This document shows, piece after piece, positions 40,771 to 50,162 of a stretch of DNA of 52,523 bases. The translations under genes and the position numbers were made by a program. The stretch is from SAR86 cluster bacterium AG-422-O05 (lineage in GTDB: Bacteria; Pseudomonadota; Gammaproteobacteria; Magnimaribacterales; D2472). Below the pieces are notes generated by a model, which made no database searches, was not told the origin of the DNA, and saw only the letters and a program-made list of their open reading frames with translations. Location: NCBI GenBank assembly GCA_003213495.1, contig QCMW01000001.1:874181-926703 (forward strand). Direction: 5' to 3'. Within the stretch, counting starts at the first letter, position 1; every line of letters starts with the position of its first letter.

Positions 40771-41421
40771 TTAATTATTAAAATAGGTTACAAACATCTT
40801 TGAATCAAGAATATTACTATACATAACTTTATGTGATTCGCAATTCAAATAAATATTATTAAGACACAATTCATTTATTACTTTGGGTAACAAATCATGC
40901 TCAACTTTATGTATTCTAGCAATTAATTTTTCAATATCATCATCTTCTTTTATTAAAATTTTTCCTTGTGCTATAAGTGGTCCTTCGTCTAATTTGGAGG
41001 TAACAAAATGAATTGAAATTCCATGATATTTGTCTTTGTTATTTAATGCCTGCGCGTGAGTATTTAAACCAGGATACAAAGGAAGCAGTGAAGGATGTAA
41101 ATTTATCATTTTACCGTAGAATTTATGGGTTAGATTTTTTCCAAGAATTCTCATAAAACCAGCAAGTATTATTAAATCAACATCAAGATAATCAAGAATA
41201 TCTTCTAAAGCATTATCAAAATCATCTCTTTTTGAAAATTCTTTATGATCAATTATTTTTGTTGGAATACTATATTTTTTTGCTCTCTCAATTCCGTATG
41301 CATGAGGGTTATTTGAAATGACACAAACTATTTCTCCATTTATATTTTTTGCATTACAAGCTTTTATGATAGCTTCTAAGTTAGATCCGCTACCCGAGAT
41401 CATAACAACAATTTTCTTCAT
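40771..41421 (-). CDS. purN: Phosphoribosylglycinamide formyltransferase
   Basis: A 216-residue enzyme for the third step of purine synthesis, using 10-formyltetrahydrofolate. Motifs: MISGSGSNLEAII at the N-terminus for phosphate binding, AGFMRIL near 90, and the active-site set NLHPSLLPLYPG with conserved Asn and His (about 107-118), SIHFVTSKLDEGPLIAQG with Asp near 145. It is 4 bases after purM on the same strand. Confidence 0.95.
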   Translation of the reverse strand: MKKIVVMISGSGSNLEAIIKACNAKNINGEIVCVISNNPHAYGIERAKKYSIPTKIIDHKEFSKRDDFDNALEDILDYLDVDLIILAGFMRILGKNLTHKFYGKMINLHPSLLPLYPGLNTHAQALNNKDKYHGISIHFVTSKLDEGPLIAQGKILIKEDDDIEKLIARIHKVEHDLLPKVINELCLNNIYLNCESHKVMYSNILDSKMFVTYFNN

Positions 41422-41425
41422 TATT

Positions 41426-42457
41426 TTATTTAAATATTACAGATTCTTCTTGATTTTTATCTTTGACTTTACCAATAACGTATCCATTGAATTTATTTGA
41501 TGAGATTTCATTTAAAATGTCACCGACGTATTCTTCACTTACAACAAGAACCATACCGATACCGCAATTAAATATTCTGTACATATCTTTCTGTAAAACA
41601 TTTCCTTCATTTTTAATCCATTCAAAAATTTCCGGCATTTGCCATGATTGTGAATCAATCTCTGCTGATAAATGCATAGGAATTGATCTTGGTAAATTTT
41701 CTAATAATCCGCCACCTGTAATGTGTGAAATCGAATTGATTTTATACTTTTTCAAAATATTTAAAATTACTGTTGGATAAAGATATGTTGGTACAAGAGC
41801 TTTCTTTATCATTTCACGTTTTATGACTTCTGATCCTTTAAAATTATCTAAAACTTTTCTAATTAAAGAAAATCCATTCGAATGTGGTCCGCTAGACTCA
41901 ATGCCAATAAGTATGTTCTCTGATGATACTTTTTCAGATAGTATTACTTTTTCTTCCTCAACACATCCAACAGAAAAACCAGCTAAATCAAAGTTATTAT
42001 CTTTGTAATGACCTGGCATCTCAGCTGTTTCTCCACCAAGCAATGAACAGCCCGAATCTATACATGCATCAGCAATACTTTTGATTACAATGGATGCTTC
42101 TCTAACATTAAGCTTAGAAGTTGCATAATAGTCTAAAAAAAACAAAGGTTTAGCTCCACAAACAATCAAGTCATTTACGCACATTGCGACCAGATCTTGA
42201 CCAATACCATGAAGATCACCAAATTCCTGTGCGAGTGCAACTTTTGTACCAACGCCATCGGTGCAAGCTACAAGTATTGGATTTTGAAATTCTTTAGGTA
42301 ACTTGAACATTCCTGCAAATCCACCAATATTCCCAATAACATTTTTACCATGAGTTGATGCAACGTCATTTTTAATCTTTTTAATTAAATCTTCTCCAGC
42401 TTCAATGTCTACACCAGCCAATTTGTATGGATCATTTTCTAAAATTTCTTTTGTCAT
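41426..42457 (-). CDS. purM: Phosphoribosylformylglycinamidine cyclo-ligase
   Basis: A 343-residue AIR synthetase, the fifth step of purine synthesis. It shows NIGGFAGMFKLP, ACTDGVGTKVALA, GIGQDLVAMCVNDLIVCGAKPLFFLDY, LLGGETAEMPGHY, ESSGPHSNGFSLIRK and HITGGGLLENLPR, all typical of the PurM fold with ATP site. The ATG is only 19 bases from the start of the divergent DUF2066 gene, so the promoters must overlap the coding sequences. PurM and PurN form an operon with DUF3108. Confidence 0.96.
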   Translation of the reverse strand: MTKEILENDPYKLAGVDIEAGEDLIKKIKNDVASTHGKNVIGNIGGFAGMFKLPKEFQNPILVACTDGVGTKVALAQEFGDLHGIGQDLVAMCVNDLIVCGAKPLFFLDYYATSKLNVREASIVIKSIADACIDSGCSLLGGETAEMPGHYKDNNFDLAGFSVGCVEEEKVILSEKVSSENILIGIESSGPHSNGFSLIRKVLDNFKGSEVIKREMIKKALVPTYLYPTVILNILKKYKINSISHITGGGLLENLPRSIPMHLSAEIDSQSWQMPEIFEWIKNEGNVLQKDMYRIFNCGIGMVLVVSEEYVGDILNEISSNKFNGYVIGKVKDKNQEESVIFK

Positions 42458-42476
42458 TTAAAATACCAATGTGAGA

Positions 42477-43496
42477 ATGCTTAAACTAAAAACCTTTTTA
42501 TTATCTATTATTATCTTTTCTAATGTCCTCTTTGCAAAGGAATTTGATCAACTTTTTAAAGTTTATACCCCCATAAACAATTCATCAGAAATCGAAAAAT
42601 CAATTAACAATTCATTTAACATCATGATTTATAGATTAAGTGGGAGTGAGTCGCCATCAAATATATGGAAAATAATCAATGCAGGTAATACAAGAAAAGA
42701 TTTTATTAAAAGTTATTCTTTGAGAAATATTGACGGAAAAAGTTTTTTGGAGGTAAGTTTTAATAAAGACTATTTGGTAAATGTCTTTAATGAATTATCC
42801 ATTCCTATTATTGGCAATTCGAGACCAGTTATTCTTTTTATATTTAACGTTGATTCAGGAACAAAAAATCCATACATGCTTTCAAATTATGATAACAACA
42901 ATGATTTAGATATTAAAATCAATGATTTTCTTAATCAAAAATCTACATCACGAGGTGTTTTTCTTGAGCTGCCAGAACTAGATTTGTTTTATATGAATGA
43001 AATAAAAAATTATGAAAAATTAGTTAATTTAAAAGAGCTTGTTTCGTCTCAGTATAACTACGACCTCTTATCTGAAATAAATATTATTAAAATTGGTCCA
43101 AATAGATGGTCAGTGACAGGGGACATTAAATTTGATTATGAGGGCGACGCTTTTGATAGTTATTTTACAAATAAATTAGAAAATTTTGCTACTAAACAAA
43201 TTGATAACCTTTTGGCTGGGCAAAAAATAGATACGTCAAACATTATCAGTGTAAGCGCGACCTTTATGAATATCGATAATTATCAAGATTATAAAAATTT
43301 AAAGGAAATTATTAACGGCCTTGTAGGAGTAAAATCTACCAATATAACTAAATTTGACAAGGAATCTATTTATTATGATATTGAGGTATATGGTAATTTA
43401 TTGAATTTTGTTTATGAAATTTCGGATAGTAGTTATATAAACATAGATAGTTTTGACACCTCAAAATCTGAGATCGTTATGAGTCTTAAATCGTGA
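42477..43496 (+). CDS. DUF2066 exported protein
   Basis: 339 residues with signal peptide (about 1-20, ending VLFAKEF). The first half has FKVYTPINNSSEIEKSINNS, IMIYRLSGSESPSN and SFLEVSFNKDYLVNVFNELS, fitting DUF2066, a family always close to purM and hda in gammaproteobacteria; its function is unknown. The ATG at 42477 is used; a GTG two codons earlier (42471) is possible and neither has a good Shine-Dalgarno. Its TGA overlaps the next GTG. Confidence 0.7.
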   Translation: MLKLKTFLLSIIIFSNVLFAKEFDQLFKVYTPINNSSEIEKSINNSFNIMIYRLSGSESPSNIWKIINAGNTRKDFIKSYSLRNIDGKSFLEVSFNKDYLVNVFNELSIPIIGNSRPVILFIFNVDSGTKNPYMLSNYDNNNDLDIKINDFLNQKSTSRGVFLELPELDLFYMNEIKNYEKLVNLKELVSSQYNYDLLSEINIIKIGPNRWSVTGDIKFDYEGDAFDSYFTNKLENFATKQIDNLLAGQKIDTSNIISVSATFMNIDNYQDYKNLKEIINGLVGVKSTNITKFDKESIYYDIEVYGNLLNFVYEISDSSYINIDSFDTSKSEIVMSLKS

Positions 43497-44047
43497 GTAA
43501 ATATTTTATTTTTATACCTAATTTATTATCAATAATTAGGATAATACTTGTATACCCAATTTTGTATAACATTTTTTTAGGCAACTTTATTATTAGTATT
43601 ATTTATTTTGTAATTGCATCAGTCACTGATGCTTTAGATGGATTTTTAGCAAGAAAGATGGACTGGCAAACACAACTTGGGAAGATATTAGACCCTGTTG
43701 CAGATAAACTCCTGCTATCAGGTACCATCTTTATATTATGGTTAAATGAGTATATTCCTTTCTATATTTTTATAATTTTTATATCTCGTGATATTGCTAT
43801 TCTAATTGGGGCAGCAATTAAAATGACTTTGATAGAGTCAGCTACGCCTTTGCCAAACTTCTTGGGTAAATTTACTACAATCTTACAAATCGTTTACATA
43901 GCATTCATTTATTTAAAAGAGATTATGAATTTTAAATTTTCTTTGACTTCTTTAGATGTATTTATTGTTTTCATAACAGTTTTAAGTCTAATTGTTTATA
44001 GTGCTGACTGGTTTAAAGATATTAAAAACTACCATAAGAATGAGTAA
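43493..44047 (+). CDS. CDP-alcohol phosphatidyltransferase (PgsA-like)
   Basis: 184 residues with about six helices. The catalytic CDP-alcohol motif is complete: DALDGFLARKM followed by GKILDPVAD (about 43-68), the D-x2-D-G-x2-A-R-x8-G-x3-D-x3-D pattern. PgsA makes phosphatidylglycerophosphate; cardiolipin or other products are possible within the family. The gene starts with GTG overlapping the DUF2066 stop (GTGA) and overlaps the hda start by 8 bases. Confidence 0.88.
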   Translation: MSKYFIFIPNLLSIIRIILVYPILYNIFLGNFIISIIYFVIASVTDALDGFLARKMDWQTQLGKILDPVADKLLLSGTIFILWLNEYIPFYIFIIFISRDIAILIGAAIKMTLIESATPLPNFLGKFTTILQIVYIAFIYLKEIMNFKFSLTSLDVFIVFITVLSLIVYSADWFKDIKNYHKNE

Positions 44048-44722
44048 AATAGAACAACTTACATTCCCTTGGAGTAAACCAAATAACTCCTCTTTTGATG
44101 ATTTTTATTTTGAAAAAATAATCTTTCAATTTTAGAGAATCTAAAAAGCGGAGATGATTTAGTAATATATGGATTAAGTAAAGTTGGAAAATCATTTTTA
44201 CTTCAATCGTTATGTAATTATTTTTCAAAATCTAACAAATTATCTCTTTATTTACCTTTAAAAGAATTAAATAATTATAAAACAGGCCTTTTAGATGATT
44301 TAGAAAAGCTTGATTTAGTTTGTATTGATGATCTTCATCTTATTGCTGGCGATCATAAGTGGGAGACAGCTATCTTTAATCTAATAAATAATTGTTTAAT
44401 ATCTAATTGCAGAATAGTTTTTTGTTCTAATATAAATCCATCCTTGATTTCCTTTGAATTGGATGATCTTTTTTCAAGAATTCAGAAAATTAATCGAATG
44501 GAAGTTCATCCAGTTAAATCAGATAATCTTATCGAGGCAGTTAGATTTTTTGCTAATCTAAGATCTATAAATATTGGCGATAAGGAAGTGACATATTTAA
44601 TTAATCATTCAAAAAGAAATATGGGTGACTTAGTCACCCACATCAATCAATTAGATAAGCTTTCAATGCAACTAAAAAGAAAAATAACTATCCCTCTGAT
44701 TAAAAAAGTTATTGAGAATTAA
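44040..44722 (+). pseudogene. hda: DnaA regulatory inactivator Hda, frame-disrupted at an A6 run
   Basis: Hda is the DnaA-like AAA+ protein that promotes ATP hydrolysis by DnaA after initiation. The frame starts MSKIEQLTFPWSKPNNSSF, with the clamp-binding QLTFPW motif, but meets TAG at 44133. The following frame has the whole AAA+ part: Walker A GLSKVGKS, Walker B LVCIDDLHL and the sensor IVFCSNINP, with the closing DnaA-type lid domain. One extra A in the A6 run at 44113-44118 gives a complete 227-residue protein, FEKNNLSILENLKSGDD. The gene is thus either broken by mutation, read by slippage, or hit by a sequence error. It ends overlapping the convergent sppA gene. Confidence 0.8.
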
Positions 44723-46553
44723 AGAATTCGCATTCAAAACAATAAACTGCCTTGTTAATCTTTTCATCTGGATTAATAAATTCATAACGAGCATCTAAAA
44801 ATTGATTCAAAGCCTGAAGATTATTATTTATTTCAATTCTTGAATTTAAATCATTCAACAATTCATTTAAAAACATTTCAAAAGGGTCCATTTCTTTTTC
44901 GTATGAAACTATTTTATAGTCATTAATAAATGCAAATTTAGCAGCTGAATCAATAGCATCATTCAAGTCTCCAATTTTATCTACTAATCCGAGCTGTAAT
45001 GCTTTTTCGCCGGACCAAATTCTACCACCGGCAATAGACAAAACTTCTTTATATGCCATACCTCTATTCTCAGCTACTTTTGAAACAAATTTATCATAGG
45101 TATGATCAATACTTGCCTGAATGGATTCAGTAACATAACTCGGCATTGCCAGCCTTTCATCCCATTCACCAGCTTTTGTAGATGAAATACCGTCAACCTG
45201 TATGCCAGCCCAATCATATATACCATCAAGAGTAGGCACTATTCCGTAAACTCCAATAGAGCCAGTAAGTGTTTCTTCTTTTGCCCATATTTCATCTGAA
45301 TAAGTTGTCACCCAAACTCCACCAGAAGCAGCAATATCTCCCATACTTGTTACGATAGGCCTACCTGTTGATTTAAATTCGTCTAAAGCGTTTGTAATTA
45401 GTTCGCTCGCCCAAACACTGCCACCAGGACTATTTACTCTTAGAACTAATGCTTTAACCGAATCATCTTTGATGGCATTTCTAATGTTTTTCACAATGGT
45501 ATCTGACCCAGCAATGCCGTATTGCACTTCACCAGTCGTAATTGCTCCTTCTACATTAACAACTGCGATTTTATTTTCGGAGTCATTGATGTCCTCCTCA
45601 AATATAGATAGATATTCATAAATTGAGATCGAATCTGGAAGTTCATTTTTATCATTCTTATCGTTGGGAAATTTTTCATACATCCAATGTCTTAGTTCTT
45701 CTCTTGTAACAACCATATCTACCATGGCAAGCTCTAATGCAATTTTTGCAGGCTCGGGATTGTTTAATGATCTTTCCCATAAAGTATCTCCATATTCCTG
45801 AATTGTGCCTTGTTGCAAGTCTCTTCCAGCCTCCATCATTTCTTTCATTTTATTCCATAAAGGATCTGCAAATTCACTCCAAGCCAATTTATCTTCCTCA
45901 GACATTGAGTTTCTTGTATAAGGCTCTGGACCACTTTTAAAATCCCCAGCAACAAAAACATTGTAGTTAAGATTTATTTTTTCATATAAATCTTTATAAA
46001 ACTCTCTCTTTCTTGAAAATCCCACAGCATTGACACCACCATATTCATTAACCATTACGGTATTTGCCTGTGAGCTTATTAAGTATGCGTTATTCCCAAA
46101 ATTTTCAGCATAGGCAATCACATTCTTTCCACTATCTCTGACATTTTTTACAGCATTAGCAAGTTCAAAGGCAGAAGAGATGTACATGCCTAGTTCAGAT
46201 ACATTCACATAAACTGCAGCAAGAGATTCATCATTAGCTGCCATATCGAGCACCTTCAATAAGTCTTCAAGCTCATGTTGTTGGACAGTACCACCACCTA
46301 AAGCAAGCGAGTCAAATGAAAATGAAGGCGACGAATTTACACTAGAGTCAACAACCACACCAATTGGTTTAAACCATAAAACTTTATTTTCAGTATTAAT
46401 TTCTTCTTCAGGAGCGAACATAGATCCAAGACCACCCAAAATTGAAAATGTAATCACAATCAAAACAATTGCAGTAACTGTATTCACTATGATTTTTCTT
46501 GCTAATGTAAGAAATTTATCTGCTTGTGACCAAATTGATTTTATTTTACTCAT
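44709..46553 (-). CDS. sppA: Signal peptide peptidase SppA, 67-kDa type
   Basis: A 614-residue membrane serine protease that degrades cleaved signal peptides. An N-terminal helix (about 20-43) anchors it in the inner membrane with the catalytic part in the periplasm. Two tandem S49 domains are seen; the Lys general base is K206 (VAGDFKSGPEPYT) and the nucleophile is S410 (MGDIAASGGVW), close to the E. coli positions. It has an AGGAG Shine-Dalgarno. The 3' end overlaps hda by 14 bases. Confidence 0.93.
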   Translation of the reverse strand: MSKIKSIWSQADKFLTLARKIIVNTVTAIVLIVITFSILGGLGSMFAPEEEINTENKVLWFKPIGVVVDSSVNSSPSFSFDSLALGGGTVQQHELEDLLKVLDMAANDESLAAVYVNVSELGMYISSAFELANAVKNVRDSGKNVIAYAENFGNNAYLISSQANTVMVNEYGGVNAVGFSRKREFYKDLYEKINLNYNVFVAGDFKSGPEPYTRNSMSEEDKLAWSEFADPLWNKMKEMMEAGRDLQQGTIQEYGDTLWERSLNNPEPAKIALELAMVDMVVTREELRHWMYEKFPNDKNDKNELPDSISIYEYLSIFEEDINDSENKIAVVNVEGAITTGEVQYGIAGSDTIVKNIRNAIKDDSVKALVLRVNSPGGSVWASELITNALDEFKSTGRPIVTSMGDIAASGGVWVTTYSDEIWAKEETLTGSIGVYGIVPTLDGIYDWAGIQVDGISSTKAGEWDERLAMPSYVTESIQASIDHTYDKFVSKVAENRGMAYKEVLSIAGGRIWSGEKALQLGLVDKIGDLNDAIDSAAKFAFINDYKIVSYEKEMDPFEMFLNELLNDLNSRIEINNNLQALNQFLDARYEFINPDEKINKAVYCFECEFFNSQ

Positions 46554-46610
46554 TAATTTCTCCTGAAAAGTTTTGATGATATGACATTAGTTAGACTAAG
46601 TAAATGGATA

Positions 46611-46940
46611 TCAGTTCATTGACTTTATTTTTTTTGGTCCATACATAATATGTATAAACAAAGCACATATCAGAACTAATTCGGTGACATCCAACCAATA
46701 AGGAGAAGTTCCAAATACTCTTAGTGATGAAGACAAGAAATAAATTAGCAATACAAAACAAAACCACTGATAGGCTTTGATATTTAGCTTAACTATGAAT
46801 CTATAGAATATTAACATGGGCACTATCCAAAAAAGATAAACTGTTAGGTCAATTCTATCCTGAACTACGTTAATAAACTTAGTTAGAAATAACAGGATAA
46901 AAAAAACATGTACAAGAATTAAATAGTTTTTAAGATTCAT
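46611..46940 (-). CDS. DUF2069 membrane protein
   Basis: 109 residues with four helices (about 5-23, 33-51, 58-73, 85-102). It fits DUF2069, a small membrane family next to wrbA in gammaproteobacteria; the function is unknown. Its start overlaps the wrbA stop by 11 bases, so the two are coupled. The gap to sppA (57 bases) is AT-rich with no clear terminator. Confidence 0.75.
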   Translation of the reverse strand: MNLKNYLILVHVFFILLFLTKFINVVQDRIDLTVYLFWIVPMLIFYRFIVKLNIKAYQWFCFVLLIYFLSSSLRVFGTSPYWLDVTELVLICALFIHIMYGPKKIKSMN

Positions 46941-47532
46941 TCGAAACTTTTTTGATTAAATCAGCAATTCTAACACCTGATTTTTTTGCTATTTCGTATT
47001 CATCTTTTGTAAGTTCATTAGATTTGTTAAAACTTTCAACATGAGTTGCACCATATGGGGTGCCACCAGATTTAGTTTTATGCAATTCACTTATAGAATA
47101 AGGACTTCCTGCTACGATCATTCCATGATGAAGCATAAATGTTATTAGATTAAATAATGTAGTTTCTTGACCGCCATGCATTGAACCTGTTGAAGTAAAA
47201 ACTATTCCTGGCTTATCTTCTAAAGCATTCGTTGCCCAAAGATCACCTGTAGAGTCTAGAAAATATTTTAATGATGACGCCATTGATCCAAATCTAGTAG
47301 GTGAGCCTAAAGCGAGACCAGAACAATTAATTAAATCATCTTTTGTGCAATATACTTCGCCTGTTTCGGGAATATTAGCTTCAACTTTTTCATTTTTCGC
47401 TGATACTTTTGGAACAGTTCTTATTTTTACTTTGATTCCAACATCTTCTGCACCATCAGCTATTGCGTGGGCAATTTTTTTTACGGAGCCAGATGCTGAA
47501 TAAAATAATACTAATAAATAATTTTTTTCCAT
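46930..47532 (-). CDS. wrbA: NAD(P)H:quinone oxidoreductase WrbA-like
   Basis: A 200-residue flavodoxin-fold protein that reduces quinones by two electrons. FMN-binding features are YSASGSVKKIAHAIADGAE, LALGSPTRFGSMASSLKYFL and FTSTGSMHGGQETT, with GGTPYGATH near 155 as in WrbA. The ATG at 47532 gives the usual N-terminus (MEKNYLLVLFYSASGS); a longer reading from 47571 is not supported. It lies in the conserved wrbA-DUF2069 pair. Confidence 0.85.
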   Translation of the reverse strand: MEKNYLLVLFYSASGSVKKIAHAIADGAEDVGIKVKIRTVPKVSAKNEKVEANIPETGEVYCTKDDLINCSGLALGSPTRFGSMASSLKYFLDSTGDLWATNALEDKPGIVFTSTGSMHGGQETTLFNLITFMLHHGMIVAGSPYSISELHKTKSGGTPYGATHVESFNKSNELTKDEYEIAKKSGVRIADLIKKVSNES

Positions 47533-47570
47533 GTTTACTTTTTTATTATTAATTATATTATGTGTACGCA

Positions 47571-48023
47571 ATGAAGATTAAGATTATACAACTATTATGT
47601 GTCCTAGTACTTTTTGGGTGCCAGAAAAATGACATCGATGTTTATAACGGTTCAGATACTAATCTAGCAAAGTTAAATGGCAAATGGATAGTAGTTAACT
47701 ATTGGGCTGATTGGTGCGCGCCATGCATCAAAGAAATACCAGAATTAAATGCATTTGCTAAAGAAAATGACGATTTACTTGTTTTTACATTTAATTTTGA
47801 TTTTTTAGAGGTAGACGATTTAGAGCCAATTGCTGAAAGATTCAACATAGAGGTACCATCTTTAATTACTCATCCTAATGAAATTTGGGGCATTGACACA
47901 CCGCCAGCAGTTCCAGCCACTTTTTTTATAAATCCTAAAGGAGAAGTGGTTTTGTCTTTGTTCAGACCGCAAACAAAAGAAGAACTAAATAATATTTATA
48001 TTCAGTTAAAGAAGAGTATCTAA
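47571..48023 (+). CDS. TlpA/ResA-like thioredoxin lipoprotein
   Basis: 150 residues. A lipoprotein signal (lipobox LFGC, Cys17) precedes a thioredoxin fold with WADWCAPC (C49, C52) and the cis-Pro region AVPATFFINPKGEV. TlpA-like proteins reduce periplasmic thiols, often for cytochrome maturation. The ATG at 47571 fits the signal; an in-frame GTG at 47562 adds three residues only. It diverges from wrbA and overlaps the M23 stop by 18 bases. Confidence 0.85.
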   Translation: MKIKIIQLLCVLVLFGCQKNDIDVYNGSDTNLAKLNGKWIVVNYWADWCAPCIKEIPELNAFAKENDDLLVFTFNFDFLEVDDLEPIAERFNIEVPSLITHPNEIWGIDTPPAVPATFFINPKGEVVLSLFRPQTKEELNNIYIQLKKSI

Positions 48024-48791
48024 ATAATTTTTATCTATTAATATTTCAGGATTGATACGAATTTGATTTAAGTAGACTGTCCAGTGGAGGTGAGGTCCAG
48101 TAACTCTCCCAGTTGAGCCAACTTCGCCAATTTTTTGACCTTTGTCAATAAGTTGACCTTCTTTAACAGCAACTTTAGACAAATGACTATACGAAGTTAT
48201 TAAACCGTATCCATGATCAACAACCACATAGTTGCCTGAATAAAAGAAATCTCCAACTAAAATTATTTTCCCAAATTCTGGTGAAATAATTTTTGTTCCG
48301 GTCGGTGCAGCAATATCTAAAGCTAAATGAGGTGATCTAGGTAGGCCATTGATATATCTTTTCTTTCCGTATCTGCTTGATATTAAACCATCAACAGGCT
48401 TCAAAAATTTAAAATTAGATTTAAATTGAGTTGAAGATATAGATATTGCTTTTTTAATTAACTGTGATTCTTTATAAGCTCTTTGAGCATCTCTATCACT
48501 CAGGGTTACTTTTGATGAGTCCTGTATCGTAATTCTAGATTCTCCAAAATCTTTCTCAATGATATATATATTTCTGTCTCTAACATTTATATATTGACCT
48601 TGTTTAGAAAATGGTAAAGCTACAAGCTCATACATAGATCCATCAATTTCTATAGTAAGATTTGTATAATCTCTGTTTGGTTGCACTAAAACAGGAAATA
48701 CTTCTCCAGGATTTCCCTGTGATTCAGCAAATAAATTTATTTGAATTACAAATGATAAAAATATTATCAATAGATTTATTTTTTTTAACAC
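48006..48791 (-). CDS. M23 metallopeptidase (LytM domain)
   Basis: 261 residues with signal peptide (about 1-22). A C-terminal M23 domain (about 130-250) has zinc ligands in HLALD (H155, D159) and HLHW (H234, H236), with H203 in SHLSK. The N-terminal part is beta-rich (VFPVLVQPNRDYTNL). M23 enzymes cut peptidoglycan cross-bridges; all catalytic residues are present, so it is probably active. It starts with GTG, three bases after the xseA stop on the same strand. Confidence 0.88.
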   Translation of the reverse strand: MLKKINLLIIFLSFVIQINLFAESQGNPGEVFPVLVQPNRDYTNLTIEIDGSMYELVALPFSKQGQYINVRDRNIYIIEKDFGESRITIQDSSKVTLSDRDAQRAYKESQLIKKAISISSTQFKSNFKFLKPVDGLISSRYGKKRYINGLPRSPHLALDIAAPTGTKIISPEFGKIILVGDFFYSGNYVVVDHGYGLITSYSHLSKVAVKEGQLIDKGQKIGEVGSTGRVTGPHLHWTVYLNQIRINPEILIDKNYLDTLL

Positions 48792-48794
48792 TTG

Positions 48795-50144
48795 TTATTT
48801 AACCTCTATATCAATAGTTCCTTTACTTAATCTTGCTTTTAAATTTTCACCTTTATTTACATCCTTAGAGGATTTTATAGCTGAACCTTTTTTGTTTATT
48901 ATTATCGAGTAACCCCTATCAAGAATGGATAACGGATTAAGAATACTGATACTTTTCTGAAGGTTGTCTAAATTATTTCTTCTATTATTTATTTTTTGAC
49001 TCAATATTAGATTTAGTTTCTCTGATAATGAATTAAGCTTGTTAGTCAAATTATTTAATTTCGTGATTGGATTTTTAAGATTAAGTTCTGAATATAGATC
49101 ATTAACGATACCTTTCTTATTAGATAAAATTATTTGTTGATGTTTTTGAAATAGAATTTCTACATTATCTAATTTTTGTGACTTTTCTCTGAGTAATGCG
49201 TTTGGACTTTTAAGTTTAGTTTTTAAAAGTATGATCTTTTGATTTAGATTTTCTGTGAGATCAAGAAATGATTTATGGATTTCAATCTTGAGATCATTAA
49301 GTTTGTCTACAAGATTAAAATTAAACTCTGTGACTACCTCCGCAGATGCAGTAGGGGTCGGAACTCTTAAATCAGATACAAAATCGCATATTGTAAAATC
49401 GATTTCATGCCCAACTCCGGATATTGTTGGTATTGGAAATGCATGAATTTCTCTTGCTAAATCTTCGTTATTAAAACACCACAAATCTTCAATTGATCCT
49501 CCGCCTCTTGTTAAAATCACAACATCAATTTTATTTTTATTATTTTCATTAAATTTCATTATTCTGTCTAAGGCATTAATTATTGATATATGTGCATTAT
49601 CACCTTGAACAGTTGCTTCGCTTATTGATACCTGTGAACTTGGCGCTCTTCTTTTAATAGTAGAAATAATATCTTGGAAAGCAGCTGTTGAAGAGGATGT
49701 AACAACACAAATATGTTTTGGAGAATGAGGTATTTGTAATTTATTTTTAGGATCAAATAGGCCCTCATACTCAAGTTTCTTTTTAAGCTCTTCAAATTTT
49801 TGCATTAAATTACCAGAACCAGCAGGCTGTATACTGCTAACAATTAGTTGATAATCTCCTCTTGCTGGATAAATACTTACCTGTCCTTTTAATAAACATT
49901 GGTCTCCATCTTGTGGTTGGAAATTTAAATTGATATTCCTATTTTTAAACATGGCACATCTGATAGCACCGTCTTCATCTTTAAGGGTAAAATAAATATG
50001 GCCTGAGCTGGGTCTTGATAAGTTTGATATTTCTCCAATGACAGATACATTGTTGAAATTTTTCTCTAACAAATATTTTGCAGATCTATTTAGCTCACCT
50101 ACTGAGATAATTTCGTCATTCTGGTCTACAATGTTGCTAGTCAT
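48795..50144 (-). CDS. xseA: Exodeoxyribonuclease VII large subunit
   Basis: A 449-residue subunit of the single-strand DNA exonuclease ExoVII. It has the N-terminal OB fold (SVIGEISNLSRPSSGHIYF, about 39-57), a catalytic domain with HICVVTSSSTAAFQDI, LTRGGGSIEDLWCFN and SGVGHEIDFTICDF, and a long C-terminal coiled coil ending with LDRGYSIIINKKG. The small subunit xseB is not in this window. It runs into the M23 gene with a 3-base gap. Confidence 0.95.
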   Translation of the reverse strand: MTSNIVDQNDEIISVGELNRSAKYLLEKNFNNVSVIGEISNLSRPSSGHIYFTLKDEDGAIRCAMFKNRNINLNFQPQDGDQCLLKGQVSIYPARGDYQLIVSSIQPAGSGNLMQKFEELKKKLEYEGLFDPKNKLQIPHSPKHICVVTSSSTAAFQDIISTIKRRAPSSQVSISEATVQGDNAHISIINALDRIMKFNENNKNKIDVVILTRGGGSIEDLWCFNNEDLAREIHAFPIPTISGVGHEIDFTICDFVSDLRVPTPTASAEVVTEFNFNLVDKLNDLKIEIHKSFLDLTENLNQKIILLKTKLKSPNALLREKSQKLDNVEILFQKHQQIILSNKKGIVNDLYSELNLKNPITKLNNLTNKLNSLSEKLNLILSQKINNRRNNLDNLQKSISILNPLSILDRGYSIIINKKGSAIKSSKDVNKGENLKARLSKGTIDIEVK

Positions 50145-50162
50145 CTTATAAAGTATAACTTT

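Noticed and set aside
41318-42008. Several + strand frames opposite purN and purM
   Set aside because: They are shadows of strongly conserved purine genes.
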